Shown here: piece by piece, positions 49,961-60,606 of the stretch
How the letters are laid out: each line of letters opens with the position of its first letter
How positions within the stretch are numbered: position 1 is the first letter of the stretch
Assembly (NCBI GenBank): GCA_963682055.1
Contig: OY821740.1
Span: forward strand, 41,932,795 to 41,996,794
Source of the DNA: Primula veris
Taxonomy: Eukaryota > Streptophyta > Magnoliopsida > Ericales > Primulaceae
Length of the DNA stretch: 64,000 nucleotides
Direction: 5' to 3'
The notes under the pieces: model-generated
What the model was told of the DNA's origin: nothing
Database searches by the model: none
The model's input: the letters and a program-made list of their open reading frames with translations, nothing else
Made by a program: the position numbers and the translations under genes

Positions 49961-51307
49961 CTGGTTCGCACCAAGAAAGCTCAACCACACCTCGTCGACG
50001 ACCATGAGGACGACTACGTGCCTCCGTCCCCGAGCCGCCCCCGTGTTCCTCGCGGTCGACGAACCGGCTCCTCCACCGCTCCACCATCGGGCCCCGGTGC
50101 CTCTTCCGGCTCTCTTCCTCCTCTATATCCATCTACAATGGGTAAAAGAGCTATCTTGACTAACTTTACATTAGACATGCCTTTATTTCTTGAACGTTTT
50201 CCTCTTCTCATGCAAGATTTAAACTTCCAAAAACTCAACGTAATTCTTACTCTAAAAGAGCCTTTTTTCATTGAAAATGTATATGAATTTTACCATAACC
50301 TAGTTCTTGATAGGGGTCATGATGACGCACTCCGCGTGCGTTCATCGTTTAATGGCCAACCCTTCGTTTACGGTATAGACCGTTTACGAAATCTTCTACA
50401 CCTCGATGCTGAGGGGGTGTACGAGCAAAGTGACGAACTTTGCGAAATGCTCAACATCGTTAATTTTACCGATTTCAAAGATGAGCTATTTCATCCCGCC
50501 CACAACAATCGCTCTAACAAAGCCCACGGCTTTCTCTTCCGAAATAAATTAGCCTACCATATCCTCTCCCATATTGTCCTCCCCCATACCTCAAACTTCA
50601 CGGATGTTACCAATGAGTACATCTTCCTTTTAGGGTGCATCCATCGCCGAGTCAAACTTGACTTCGCGTCACTCATATTCTTTAAGATGGATTCGCTAAA
50701 AACGAAATACAAGAATGGGTTACCTTACGGTGCCTTGATTTCGGCCATCTTAAAAGACATGAACCTCGTTCCCGGTGGAACCCTGTTCAAGAACAAGGAC
50801 AAACACATTTGGGACACCTCCTATCTTGCCCAAATGTCAATAAAATTCGACACTACCGCCAAGACCATTACTTGGTTTGGTAAACGGGTGTCCGGCCCCG
50901 ACTATACTCATCTTTCCCTCGAAGAGGAAGAATATGTCGGCCCTAAGCCCACACCGCAAGCCGCTCGTGAGGATGTGCCTATTTCCTCCGAGTCCCTTCC
51001 CCCGTCTCACATAATGCCTTCCTCTTCTCGTCCCACTCACGGTCGCGGAAAAGCTCAAGTCGGATCTTCCAACCGTCCTCCGCGCACCGAACAATTCTAC
51101 AACGATCTATACATCAACCAATATCGGAATGCACAAATGACTCGTCGGATGTTTCGTTTCTTGCAACCGGGACAAGAGGAGCTCGACCAACTAGATCGCG
51201 AAAGCGCCGAGCAAAGGGCGCAATTCCACGGCTATTTTCCCGACCTTGCCGGGCCCCCAGACGACAACGAAGACGAAGAGAATGATGCGACCTCCCACCG
51301 CGACTAG
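49961..51307 (+). CDS. MULE ORF2: 'putative plant transposon protein' domain (PF20167-like), start codon apparently lost
   Basis: The frame is open from 49901 to the stop at 51305-51307. The conserved part runs from about FIENVYEFYHNLVLD through RRVKLDFASLIFF, KTKYKNGLPYGALISAIL and ends in an acidic, low-complexity tail (DEEELDQ-like, then EDEENDATSHRD). It resembles the plant-only transposon-associated domain often annotated next to MULE or retroelement genes; no catalytic motif is visible. The N terminus reads (L)VRTKKAQPHLVDDHEDD with CTG at 49961 where ATG would be expected, and the first in-frame ATG is at 50138 (389 residues). Either the start has mutated or initiation is at CTG or at 50138. 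It lies in the same orientation as the transposase. Its role in the element is unknown. Confidence 0.65.
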   Translation: MVRTKKAQPHLVDDHEDDYVPPSPSRPRVPRGRRTGSSTAPPSGPGASSGSLPPLYPSTMGKRAILTNFTLDMPLFLERFPLLMQDLNFQKLNVILTLKEPFFIENVYEFYHNLVLDRGHDDALRVRSSFNGQPFVYGIDRLRNLLHLDAEGVYEQSDELCEMLNIVNFTDFKDELFHPAHNNRSNKAHGFLFRNKLAYHILSHIVLPHTSNFTDVTNEYIFLLGCIHRRVKLDFASLIFFKMDSLKTKYKNGLPYGALISAILKDMNLVPGGTLFKNKDKHIWDTSYLAQMSIKFDTTAKTITWFGKRVSGPDYTHLSLEEEEYVGPKPTPQAAREDVPISSESLPPSHIMPSSSRPTHGRGKAQVGSSNRPPRTEQFYNDLYINQYRNAQMTRRMFRFLQPGQEELDQLDRESAEQRAQFHGYFPDLAGPPDDNEDEENDATSHRD

Positions 51308-51329
51308 GCGGATATCGTTTTTTTTTTTT

Positions 51330-51906
51330 TATGATGTAAAAGGGGGAGAAATACCCTCTCTTTTGTTTTTGCGTTGTATTTCTCATTTCTTTCGATTTCG
51401 AACAACGTTGGTTTTTGATGTAATAAGTAGCAAACGCTTTATTTTATGAATCATTATTATGTTGCTTATGCGTTGTGAGTTTGTGCACTTATAGTATGCG
51501 TTTTTATTTTAATCACTTTATTGAATTTGGTGCGCATATATTGCTAGTTGATTGGGTTATATGTATTGTTTTTCATTTGTGGCGATTGACCATTTTTTAT
51601 GTTTTTAATGATGTTAAAGGGGGAGAAATACCCTCTTTTATTTTGCGTTGTATTTCCTTTGTTTTTCATTTTCTTTTCGAACTACGTTGTTTTTTATGTA
51701 ATAAGTAGCAAACGCTTTGCATTTATGTTATGAATCTTTTTTATGTTGCTATTTATCATTACGTGTTAAATTGTATGACGTTGTGAGATTGCGTATTTAT
51801 AATTCTAGAAATGCGATTTTGATGTTATTATAACTTGTGCGTATATATATCTATAGTTGATTGGGTTATTTGTGTTGTTTTTCATTTGTGGCGATTGACC
51901 GTTTTT
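51330..51906. repeat. Diverged ~280-bp tandem duplication 3' of ORF2, with purine-rich motif
   Basis: Both halves (about 51330-51603 and 51608-51906) carry AAAGGGGGAGAAATACCCTC, GTAATAAGTAGCAAACGCTT, GTTGATTGGGTTAT and TTTTTCATTTGTGGCGATTG in the same order. The G-run motif looks like a retrotransposon polypurine tract, but no LTR is present. Confidence 0.8.
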
Positions 51907-52259
51907 AGGCAAAACTATGGCCAATTTTTCGCTTGCATTTGATCGTTCGTTTTCCTTAATCGTTTAGCTTTGTTTAACTTCGTTTTAAATCGGATGTTGT
52001 GACATTTACTTATTTTAAATCGGATGTTTAGTAAAACGTCACCTACACATCTTAAGATAAACATATTAATTTACGACATCATTTTATGTGATAATACTTG
52101 TGATATAAATCTTCCGGAAAATCCGATGTACTAAACATATTAATTTACAACATCATTTTTTAAGGGATCATGTTCAAAAAGGGAATCATGTTTTTATATA
52201 TTTTTTGCCAAATCAGTGTCGAAAAGTGCCAAAAATTCTTTGTTCTGTAAATTGTTTAC

Positions 52260-52440
52260 AGTCGATCGGTCGACTGTGAAAAACGACCGATCGTTTTTAC
52301 ACAGACGACCGATCGTTCTGAAAAAACGATCGATCTAATAATAACAAATTTTTTCCAGATAGTTCACAATAAAAACGACCGATCGTTTTTCAAAACCGAC
52401 CGATCGTTTTAGGTATGATTTCTTCCAGTGAGTTCACAAT
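52260..52440. repeat. CGACCGATCG motif cluster adjoining the right terminal repeat
   Basis: It contains CTGTGAAAAACGACCGATCG in the same orientation as the 49.3-49.7 kb array, then switches to units in the opposite orientation (CCAG-GAGTTCACAATAAAAACG), leading into the right terminal repeat. Confidence 0.8.
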
Positions 52441-52685
52441 AAAAACGACCGATCGAAATGTACATAACGACCGATCGTTTTGGTCTGAAAAACGACCGGT
52501 CGTATTGTCCAATTCGACCGATCGTTTTTGGCCCAAATTGTTCCAGATGGTTCAATAATAAAACGACCGGTCGTTTTAATCATTTCGATCGGTCGTTTTT
52601 CGAAAGTAGACCATTTTGGGAATATTACAGAAAGGTAGCCCTTTCTGGGAATTATGTGTGGTCACTGTACCATTTTGGCAAAAAT
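52441..52685 (-). repeat. Right terminal inverted repeat of the MULE
   Basis: Inverted copy of 45800-46044; ends GGTCACTGTACCATTTTGGC followed by AAAAAT. Confidence 0.92.
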
Positions 52686-55443
52686 AGTGTTCAATAAATC
52701 CATACAGAAGAACATGTGCTTGCGCTTCCAAGTTTCAGCATTTCAATTTTCATGTCGTCTGTTTCTTCTGTACAATACAAAATGACATATTGGTTTATTA
52801 ACAAAGTCGAAGCTAAATACAGACTATTTAAGTCCGGTCATCTCTAGTAACTTTAATTTTTTCAATTTTTATCGTATATTTATAATAAAATTTGTTAAAA
52901 ATGATCTTTAATTTGGTACCCATGATTTATAATTTCACTTAGAAATAGTTTTTGAGTGATGATATAAGAAAAGACTTTTTGAAACAGACTCTCACATAGA
53001 CTAACCGTGGACCGTTAGATCAATATATATGTGATACATCAATGGTTCATACTTAGTTTATATAATAATTTATTTCAAAAAGTCTATCATTATATCAACA
53101 CTCTTTTTTATGCAAATTAGAGACTCCCATTTATAATTCCTTCTTGCCATTGGGTGTAAAATGTAAATAATTAATAATAATATAAAACTTGTTGCTTGTA
53201 AGCAGTAGAGAATACTAAATGGCAAAAACAAGTATTTATTGCAAGCTTTATTGTTGACTTCATCAGCCATTTTTTAAACACGAGACTCGGTCAACTTTTG
53301 TACATATGTTTTACCTTTTTAACGCTCTTTTTAACAATTAAAATGCTCACAATTCTTACTGGAATAAATGGTCGAGTACAACTCATATAAGTTGAAAACA
53401 TGTGTTTCAGCTTATTGCTATTCTTAAAGAAAGAGACATCTTCAAAGTGATGAATCATGATTACCCAATGAAAAATGATATACTCCTTCGTTCTCATTTA
53501 ATTGTTCATTATGAAATTACGTATAATTTTTATCGTCCAATAAGTTGTATCAAACTTTCCGGAATGAAAAATTTCAAAAGTTAATCATATAGTTCAAACA
53601 TCAAATTATATGATTTAGTTTTAAAAATTTTTATTTCAACAATTTTGATACATGTTATAATTCGGTCAAAATTGCACGTAATTTCGTAAAATACAGTTAA
53701 TTAAGAACGGAATATAAATTAATATAAAGTATGTCATTTTTCTTCCTGTCCCATATAGTTGTACCGCGTCTATGAGTTTCCAGTTAATATGAATAATATT
53801 GCTCCTAAAATGCGTTTGCTTGCTATATCCGATAGAAAATAAAGACAAAACTGGTGAAAATACTGTTACCTGTAACAAACTGTCACAAAATATAAATGGC
53901 AGAGTTAAATATTTGTGAATCATTGTAAATCTTACATCTCACGGTCATCCGGAAAGAATAAGAAAGTGATAAAATTTTGTAAATAATATTACTCTCTCAG
54001 TCAAAGAATACGTACCGTTTCTATTTTAGTTTCTACCAATATACAGTCCACTTTCCATTTATTTATCGTAACAAAGTTACAGATTTTCACCAACTTACAT
54101 TTATAATCATTATTATTGAAAGGGTATAATAGTAAAAGTGTAAAACTATAAACATACTAATTACTCTACCTAACTTAACTTTTATTATATTTAACGAAAA
54201 ACCAAATATAACCATATTTTTTGCACGAAAGGATCATTGCAAAAACTTTAGTCGACGAGGATAATAGGATATAGAAATTAATGTCTCAACATTATCAACA
54301 CCGAGTCATACTAGACGATGCAACGAATTTCATAAATGTGCACGTATCCACTAATTGGTTTTTATTTAATTTTTTATTCTCTGAGCCACTGTCAATTTAA
54401 TACTATTTGTATATTAGTTGTCATGTTATTTTTTTATTCTCTAAGCCACTATAACTTTTCCTACGAAATTGTTTAAGCAGTTTGATGATATAGATTGGCA
54501 AGCAACAAGAGATGTCCGTACTTTGCACGGACGTCGAATCCAAGTTATCCAACTTCTTACTAAATAAATCTCAATCCGCACATATGCAAAATGAATATTA
54601 ATTGAAACTCGAGAAATTATTCTTCAAACAAAATTGGGACAGTAGTTTAGAGTTAGATAACGAGAACCACGGGGGCAGTTTTAAAACAAAGCTCGGTTAG
54701 GCTTGAGAAAAGGAAGATTCTAGTCCTGATGATGACTCCTGAACAATGGAAAAGGCAAAAGCCAAAATATTTTTTCTCATATATATACATTTCAAATTTC
54801 TCTTTAAACAAACCTGTTACTACTATGTACACTTCTAATATAGCACGTAAATAGTCTTTTTCTATCATCAACATTTCAATAATATGAAAACTTCCCATAG
54901 TTGCTAATAATCTTGAGTTTACACGTAAAAACAAGATTTTCGTAACTATAAGCCGATCAGGCATCAAACACATATTTAAACTGAAATGCACCAAATAAGG
55001 GAAGATAAATTCAACACAAAAGAGGCTAAAAGGCTAATTTTTACTCTTAAGTTCAGGTTTCTTACATTGACCATGATATTTATAAAAATTCACTTATTTT
55101 TGTGCAAATTCTTATAAGGTGCTTCAGAAAATAAAGCAGAGAGTTTGGAGATCTAAAGGTACTCATCTACAACAAATTGATTAGTAAACAATCAACTATC
55201 ACCCAAGCTCCAAGAAATGTAAATAAGTATATTCGAAAGTGAGTTCCAATTAAGAAAGAAGTTTAAATTCTATGTTCTGGCCATTGCAGGATATTTGCAT
55301 CACCAGGGTTCTGTTTGTTTTGGTCATCAAATTCCATAGTAAGACGGAATTATTAAACTTCTTCCGAGTTTCTTCGACTTGTGACACGAAGAAGCTAAAT
55401 TTTTGTTAGCAAAAACACTCAAGCTCGATAGGAGAAAAATGAG
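52686..55443. other. Intergenic region between the MULE and MED26
   Basis: Contains one Stowaway-like MITE (53483-53712). A CTCTCTCAGTCAAAGAATACG motif near 53993 looks like one end of another, unpaired Stowaway-type element. No gene was recognised; the last few hundred bases would include the MED26 3' UTR. Confidence 0.55.
53483..53712. mobile_element. Stowaway-like MITE
   Basis: TA-flanked; starts CTCCTTCGTTCTCATTTAAT and ends with the complement of TTCCGTTCTTAATTAACTG. The interior matches the other family members (AAATTACGT, then CATATAGTTCAAACATCAAA and its inverted counterpart, GCACGTAATTTCGTA). Confidence 0.78.
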
Positions 55444-58400
55444 CTAACGACGCACGTTTGACTTGTTCCTATTGTGAATTCCAGGTCTCGTGTGAGGCGG
55501 TCTATGGCCAAGGCCTTGTTTTGGAAGATCATGCAATTCCATCACTTGAATTGTTCTCTGCCTCTTGGCTGCCAAATAAACCAGAAATTAGGCCAAAAAA
55601 TCAACACTAGCGTTTCTAAGATAAAAGTAATACAGTATTAGCAAACTTAACAGATTGGTCAAATGTAAATCAGAAACTTCACAACCAATCATAGAATGTG
55701 ATCATACTTATAATTGAAGTTACGTTAAGTATGAATGCTAAAATCAAATTACACGGAGTGAACTGATTTAGAATTTTCATGTGGTTAAGCTTTTGAAAAT
55801 AAATGTTGACGTTGAATGTTTTAAATTTTCGACGCATTATGCAGAACAGGTCCCAAATTAGTTTACTTCAGAGACCTAGAGTGTCTTTGTTGGTTCTAAA
55901 ATATCTTTGCCGACAAATATCAAAATAATATACAGAAGTGTTATCTGGAAGTCACATTGCTTTAGCCTCAAAACCAGTAAAAATTAAAGTGCAAACTACT
56001 AACATATGATAAATCGAAGAGGTATATAAGAGGGCTCACCATTTTGAGCCTCTTGGTATCGCTCTTGGAGCTTCCTCTTTGTTGCTTCAATCTTGGCAGC
56101 ATGATCCTTTAATTTCATAACCGGGACCACCCAGACAAAAGAAAAGGAATATCAGAAAAACAAAAACACTAAACACGTTATAAGAAACACAGCGTTTATA
56201 AACTAAAATTCTCACATCTTCTTGAGCACTCTGTGGCTTTCTCTGATTCGTGTGGTTCTCAGACTTTTGCTGGATTTTCGTCCCAGTTACAATCTTTTGC
56301 TCTGAATTTACTTTTGTTGGTCTACCAGGACCAGATACCGTGTTCAAGGGCTTGTTTGATTTAACAGTATTAGTTTGCTTCTTAATTACAACTTCTCGTT
56401 TCTTATCTTCACTGACCCTTGTGACCATTTCTGGAACATAAGGTTCATGGTAAATTTGTGACTTTCGCTGGGGCACAGCCGGGGTTGCCTTTGATAATTT
56501 CCGCCCACTGTCACGGTTTTTGTTGAATTCCCCACTTTCTCGAGGATCTGTAAACAAAATCCCCATTCCAATCATGAACAAAATGTGGGGAATTCAAATA
56601 AAGAACCGTATAACAAAAGTGTTGTAACGAAATCATGAAGGATGAGATTAACTCACTTCCGTCATCATCCATGCCTTCGAAGAACTATGGTCAGCAAGGT
56701 TAAGGACCAGAAAAAATAAAACCAAATACCATAATCAGTTTACGACTAGCATAAAAAAGTATAAACTTAATTCCACGTAAATGTAGAACACAGACGGGAG
56801 AAAGAAACAAAAATTAAACACCTTTGATAACTCGATCCCAGTTGGCTGAGCAAAAAAGGCTAATTCATCTAACGGTGGAGAAGGTAATCCTTCTTCATCA
56901 TCCACGGTTGACGGGTTCAAAGACTCTGGGGTAGCTTCTGCAAATATTACATGTTCGATAAGTGATGGAAGGGGAAACAGAATGTTCATACATTACATAT
57001 GTATGCACATACTGGAAAAGTATTAGAAAACAACAAACTACCTGCAATGGCAGTGCTAGCACTGACCCACTCATCAACCATTACTTTCCACAAGCTGCAA
57101 TATCAGTGTATACTTAGATCAGAAACTGCAATGGATGTCATGTCATATAGACATATACTATCTAATTTGTAGAGATGGCTGCAAAGTAGGTGAACTGTTT
57201 TAGGAGAACTTTTTATCTTCACCGTTATACTGGATCACGGATAAATGAGGAAAAAAGCACAAACAATTAGAAAAGCTGATCATTACAGTGAAAATTACAA
57301 CATAGTATTATGATGATGACTACTGTATAGTATGTGCTTTGTGGCTCAAATGGAGTAAAACAAGAAAGGGAAAAGTACTGTGTTATGATCATAACAGGGT
57401 AAATTAAGGAAACAAAATTTAAAAAAAGCACGAGAGAACCTCAGTAACACAAGTATATCAAGTTATTGTTGTGTTTACCGGCCAAAATTATAACTAAACA
57501 ATGCGTACAAAAGGCAATAGATACATACTCAATCAGGATCCGAGCAAGTACACGGATATCCTTATTCGCATGCTTCCTAAGTAGATTGACAGACTTTCCG
57601 ATCTCAGTTGCCTGTTATATAAAGCAGGGCATGTAAATCTCTCTTTTGCCTCTTACTAAGCGAATGATACAAATATCCCTTCAAAGATAAACAATGGCAT
57701 AATAATAATAGATGTATGAGAAATGAATTTCTTAATTCTTACCCTGAGGGTATCGACTGAAAGACCCATCAGCTCTAACTTCCTCAGTGATTCAAACAAC
57801 ACCGAATCAGTCTGTTTAAAAGCCAAACAATATATTTAATATATACGAAAAATACAAAAGCAATTTGATCAACTAAAAACGTCCAAAAAAGTTCACAAAA
57901 GCTGCAGTTTAGAACCTGCAGACCAATCCCAAGGTTATCATTAAACCATCATTAGAGCATCGAATACGACAAGAAACCGTGTTAACTCAAGTACTAAAAA
58001 TACTTTCAAATTCAGAAATAATACAGAAATTTAACCCATTTCCTTATCTAATAAATTAAACAACATACTTACACCAAAACAGGAGATTCCACATTAAACA
58101 TGCAACAAAATTTTAAAAAAAACTACATAACAATAAAATTTTAAGAAAATATATAGGAATTTAACCTCATCAGGACTGTTATCAAGAATCTCCTTGATCC
58201 TCAACACCTCCCCAACAATCTGACCCATCTCCTCAATCTCATCGGTTAGTGCCTCGGCGTCTCCATAGCTATAGTTGCTAACTTGGTTCATATTCATCTC
58301 ATCAATATGATCATCTACACTAGTACTATTCACCTTGCTCTCTTTACTACCCCCAAATTCACTTTTAAATTCACTTTTAATCTCACCTCCAGGCACATAC

Positions 58401-58603
58401 AACTCGGCCCGATCGCAACCCAAACACTTTGTGATTTTGCTCGAAAACAAAATCTCCGCAATTCTGTCTCTCCTCACTCTAAACTCCTGAGGACAGTCGG
58501 AGGCGGCAACCATGATCGCCTTTTCGATTATATCGAATATATCAGAATTTGATGTCCTAAAATAATCCCTCCAGCTATCTAGGGCTTCTGATTTTGTACC
58601 CAT
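55444..58603 (-). CDS. MED26: Mediator subunit 26 (MED26), TFIIS N-terminal domain protein, 9 exons
   Basis: Subunit of the Mediator coactivator that links to elongation factors through a TFIIS N-terminal (LW) domain. Coding exons on the minus strand are 58603-58166, 57811-57743, 57611-57529, 57094-57042, 56937-56822, 56684-56657, 56547-56216, 56106-56040 and 55568-55444, summing to 1311 bp (436 residues), all GT-AG and in phase. The N terminus contains SWRDYFRTSNSDIFDIIEKA, IMVAASDCPQEFRVRRDRIA and CLGCDRAELYVPGGE, as in plant MED26. The helical LW domain spans about residues 147-200 (LRKLELMGLSVDTLRATEIG, VNLLRKHANKDIRVLARILI, DLWKVMVDEW). The central region is basic and Pro/Lys-rich, and the C terminus (KRQRTIQVMELHDLPKQG) is conserved in the plant family. 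Exon 6 is only 28 bp. The family call is strong. Confidence 0.93.
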
Positions 58604-59227
58604 AGCTGATGAATTTGGGGAAAATAATCCCTACCCAGATCAAAAATTCAACTTTTTTTCAATACCCAGAATTTATTTTCAGATTATATTATCACCTAGA
58701 TAATTTTTTATCTGATGATTGATGCAAACAGAGATGATCGGGAAAAAAATGGGTTTACCTGATAACTTTCCAGGGAGATTATTAGTTTTTTTTTTTTTTG
58801 GTTTAATGAAAAGAAATATGATTATAAAAGGTGGGTTTGGTTTGGTTTGGTTTATGTTTATCTCAAGTTTAGTTTTAGTTTATTTATCAATCAAAAATAC
58901 AACCATAGAAAGAGGTAGGAGGAGAAAAGGGAGGGTGTATAATCTAAATATGGGAAAAAAAGGAAAATACAGGAAAAAGATAAATAACTGTTGGAGAGAT
59001 TCTCTTTTTCTTTCCTTTTTAACTTTCTCTCTCTATATCTACGCACTTATTTTTTGTATCTATTTATTTTATTGTATATCATTCTTCTAATCTAATACCA
59101 GGTGCTGCCATAGGACGCAAAACAGAAAAAAGAAAACAAAATATTTTTTAACTGTTTTTTGGGGGCAGGTGATCACCACCCAGAACAAGTGCACTTTCAA
59201 AGTTGTTTTTTTTTTTTTTAAAAAAAG

Positions 59228-59567
59228 AAGGAAATACAAATAATTACTTATTATATAAATATGTAGTAGTATAATAATTGAATGTTTTCTTTTTATTTTG
59301 CCTATCCAAATTGTAAAGATTAATGACTACTCTAACACTCGTTATTACATTATTTATAAGAGTAATGAAAATAAAAACGTTACAGGACAGAACTTTACTC
59401 CTCTTATAAAAAGTGTAAGGAGTAGTGTTAAACTAGTAAAAATATTTTTACCTATTTGTAAAGGTGAATAGTCCACATAAAACATTGGCTAAAAAAGTTC
59501 TTTTGGAAAAAAAGGAAATACAACTAATTACTTATTATATAAATATGGAGTAGTAAAATAATCGAAT
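59228..59567. repeat. ~57-bp direct repeat, copies ~284 bp apart
   Basis: GGAAATACAAATAATTACTT followed by ATTATATAAATATGTAGTAG at about 59228 recurs with a few substitutions at about 59512. Confidence 0.8.
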
Positions 59568-60582
59568 ACCTTTTTTTTCCTTTTTTTTTTTAAGGTTTTA
59601 ATTTTAAAGTAAGTGTTTGGGCTTGACTTTTATTTAAGATTTTAGTGGAGGAATTTAATGAGATGTTGAAAAAAGAGTGTGTGATGGTATTGACTAGGGT
59701 TTGTTAGGATTGTGATGGAGACGCCAAGAGGCGGTTTATTGGAGTTGTGTCCAAATATCCAAATTACACAAATAGTATACCAATATTTATGGTATTGTAT
59801 TTTGTATAGGAGTTAGCAAAAAACTCTATTTGGTTCTCATGGTTTTGAGAGTAGTGCTGTTTTATTTAGAATAATCTATTTATTATCAAAAGTACGCTTC
59901 AAATACTAATAAGTTGTGGAAACGGAAAATGGTTGACAAATATATGCATATTGAATGAATGAGCTAAATCAAGTTTTCCAGATGTGAATGGAAAACTAGA
60001 AACAATAATAATTTTAAATGAATCGTTCATTTTGTATGTTTCCGAGTACTTGTTAAGATGTTGTGTATATTGCGATACTTTATCAAACTGTGCATGAATT
60101 TATACATTTGGAAGAATAAGTAGTATATGTCGTTATTTTTGTTCTCTTTTACTAATGTGAAAGATATTTAACGAACTAAAAATAAAACAAATTAGTTCAG
60201 ACTCCGGTGTTTTTCATCACTTAATAAAGCTTTGTAACTTCCCATAATACTCTAAAAATTGGAGTATCATTTATATATTTACATATTCAGAATAGGATTT
60301 GATTTTAAGGGACAACTGATGAAATTATCACAAAAGAATCGCATAATAAATTCTACTATTGATACAGTAAATAACAGAGTAAAATATACCTTCTTGATGC
60401 GCATTTTATACCACATGTTCGACATAATTGGAATTAATAACGAATATGGTCCAAATTATACGAAAATAATCTATATTAGCAGTATCTTGTAAAATCCATC
60501 CGGAAATCTCACTCTGCTGACCACATGCTTAATTTGGGAAAAAAAAATACTCCTTGCCATTAATTATACTATTTATGTTATG

Positions 60583-60606
60583 TTTATCTTTATCTTTATC
60601 TTTATC
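60583..60606. repeat. (TTTATC)4 short tandem repeat
   Basis: Four TTTATC units. Confidence 0.9.

Larger units (their letters stand above)
49241..52229. repeat. 25-bp direct repeats bracketing the ORF2 module
   Basis: TTGCCAAATCAGTGTCGAAA plus AGTGC occurs identically at 49241-49265 and 52205-52229, each preceded by a T-run and each followed closely by CGACCGATCG motifs. The sequence resembles the outer end of the element's own terminal repeat (TTTTTGCCAAAATGG-TACAGTG). Confidence 0.75.
45800..52685. mobile_element. Mutator-like element (MULE), about 6.9 kb, with 245-bp terminal inverted repeats
   Basis: The ends (45800-46044 and 52441-52685) are inverted copies that differ at about eight positions by eye. 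Between them are a MuDR-type transposase (frameshifted), a 44-bp tandem repeat, a 112-bp tandem array, a second ORF of 'putative plant transposon protein' type, a diverged 3' duplication and further arrays of CGACCGATCG. This is the structure of an autonomous-type TIR-MULE, now probably disabled by the transposase frameshift. A 9-11 bp target-site duplication could not be fixed; a TTAAATAAAT/TTCAATAAAT pair (45775-45784 and 52691-52700) is a candidate. Confidence 0.88.

Noticed and set aside
53990..54240. Possible further Stowaway element starting CTCTCTCAGTCAAAG
   Set aside because: Only one end could be recognised; no matching inverted end or TA-bounded partner was convincing.
58719..59090. 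123-residue plus-strand open frame in the MED26 upstream region
   Set aside because: Divergent frame rich in Lys/Phe/Ile with no recognisable domain; likely chance in promoter sequence.
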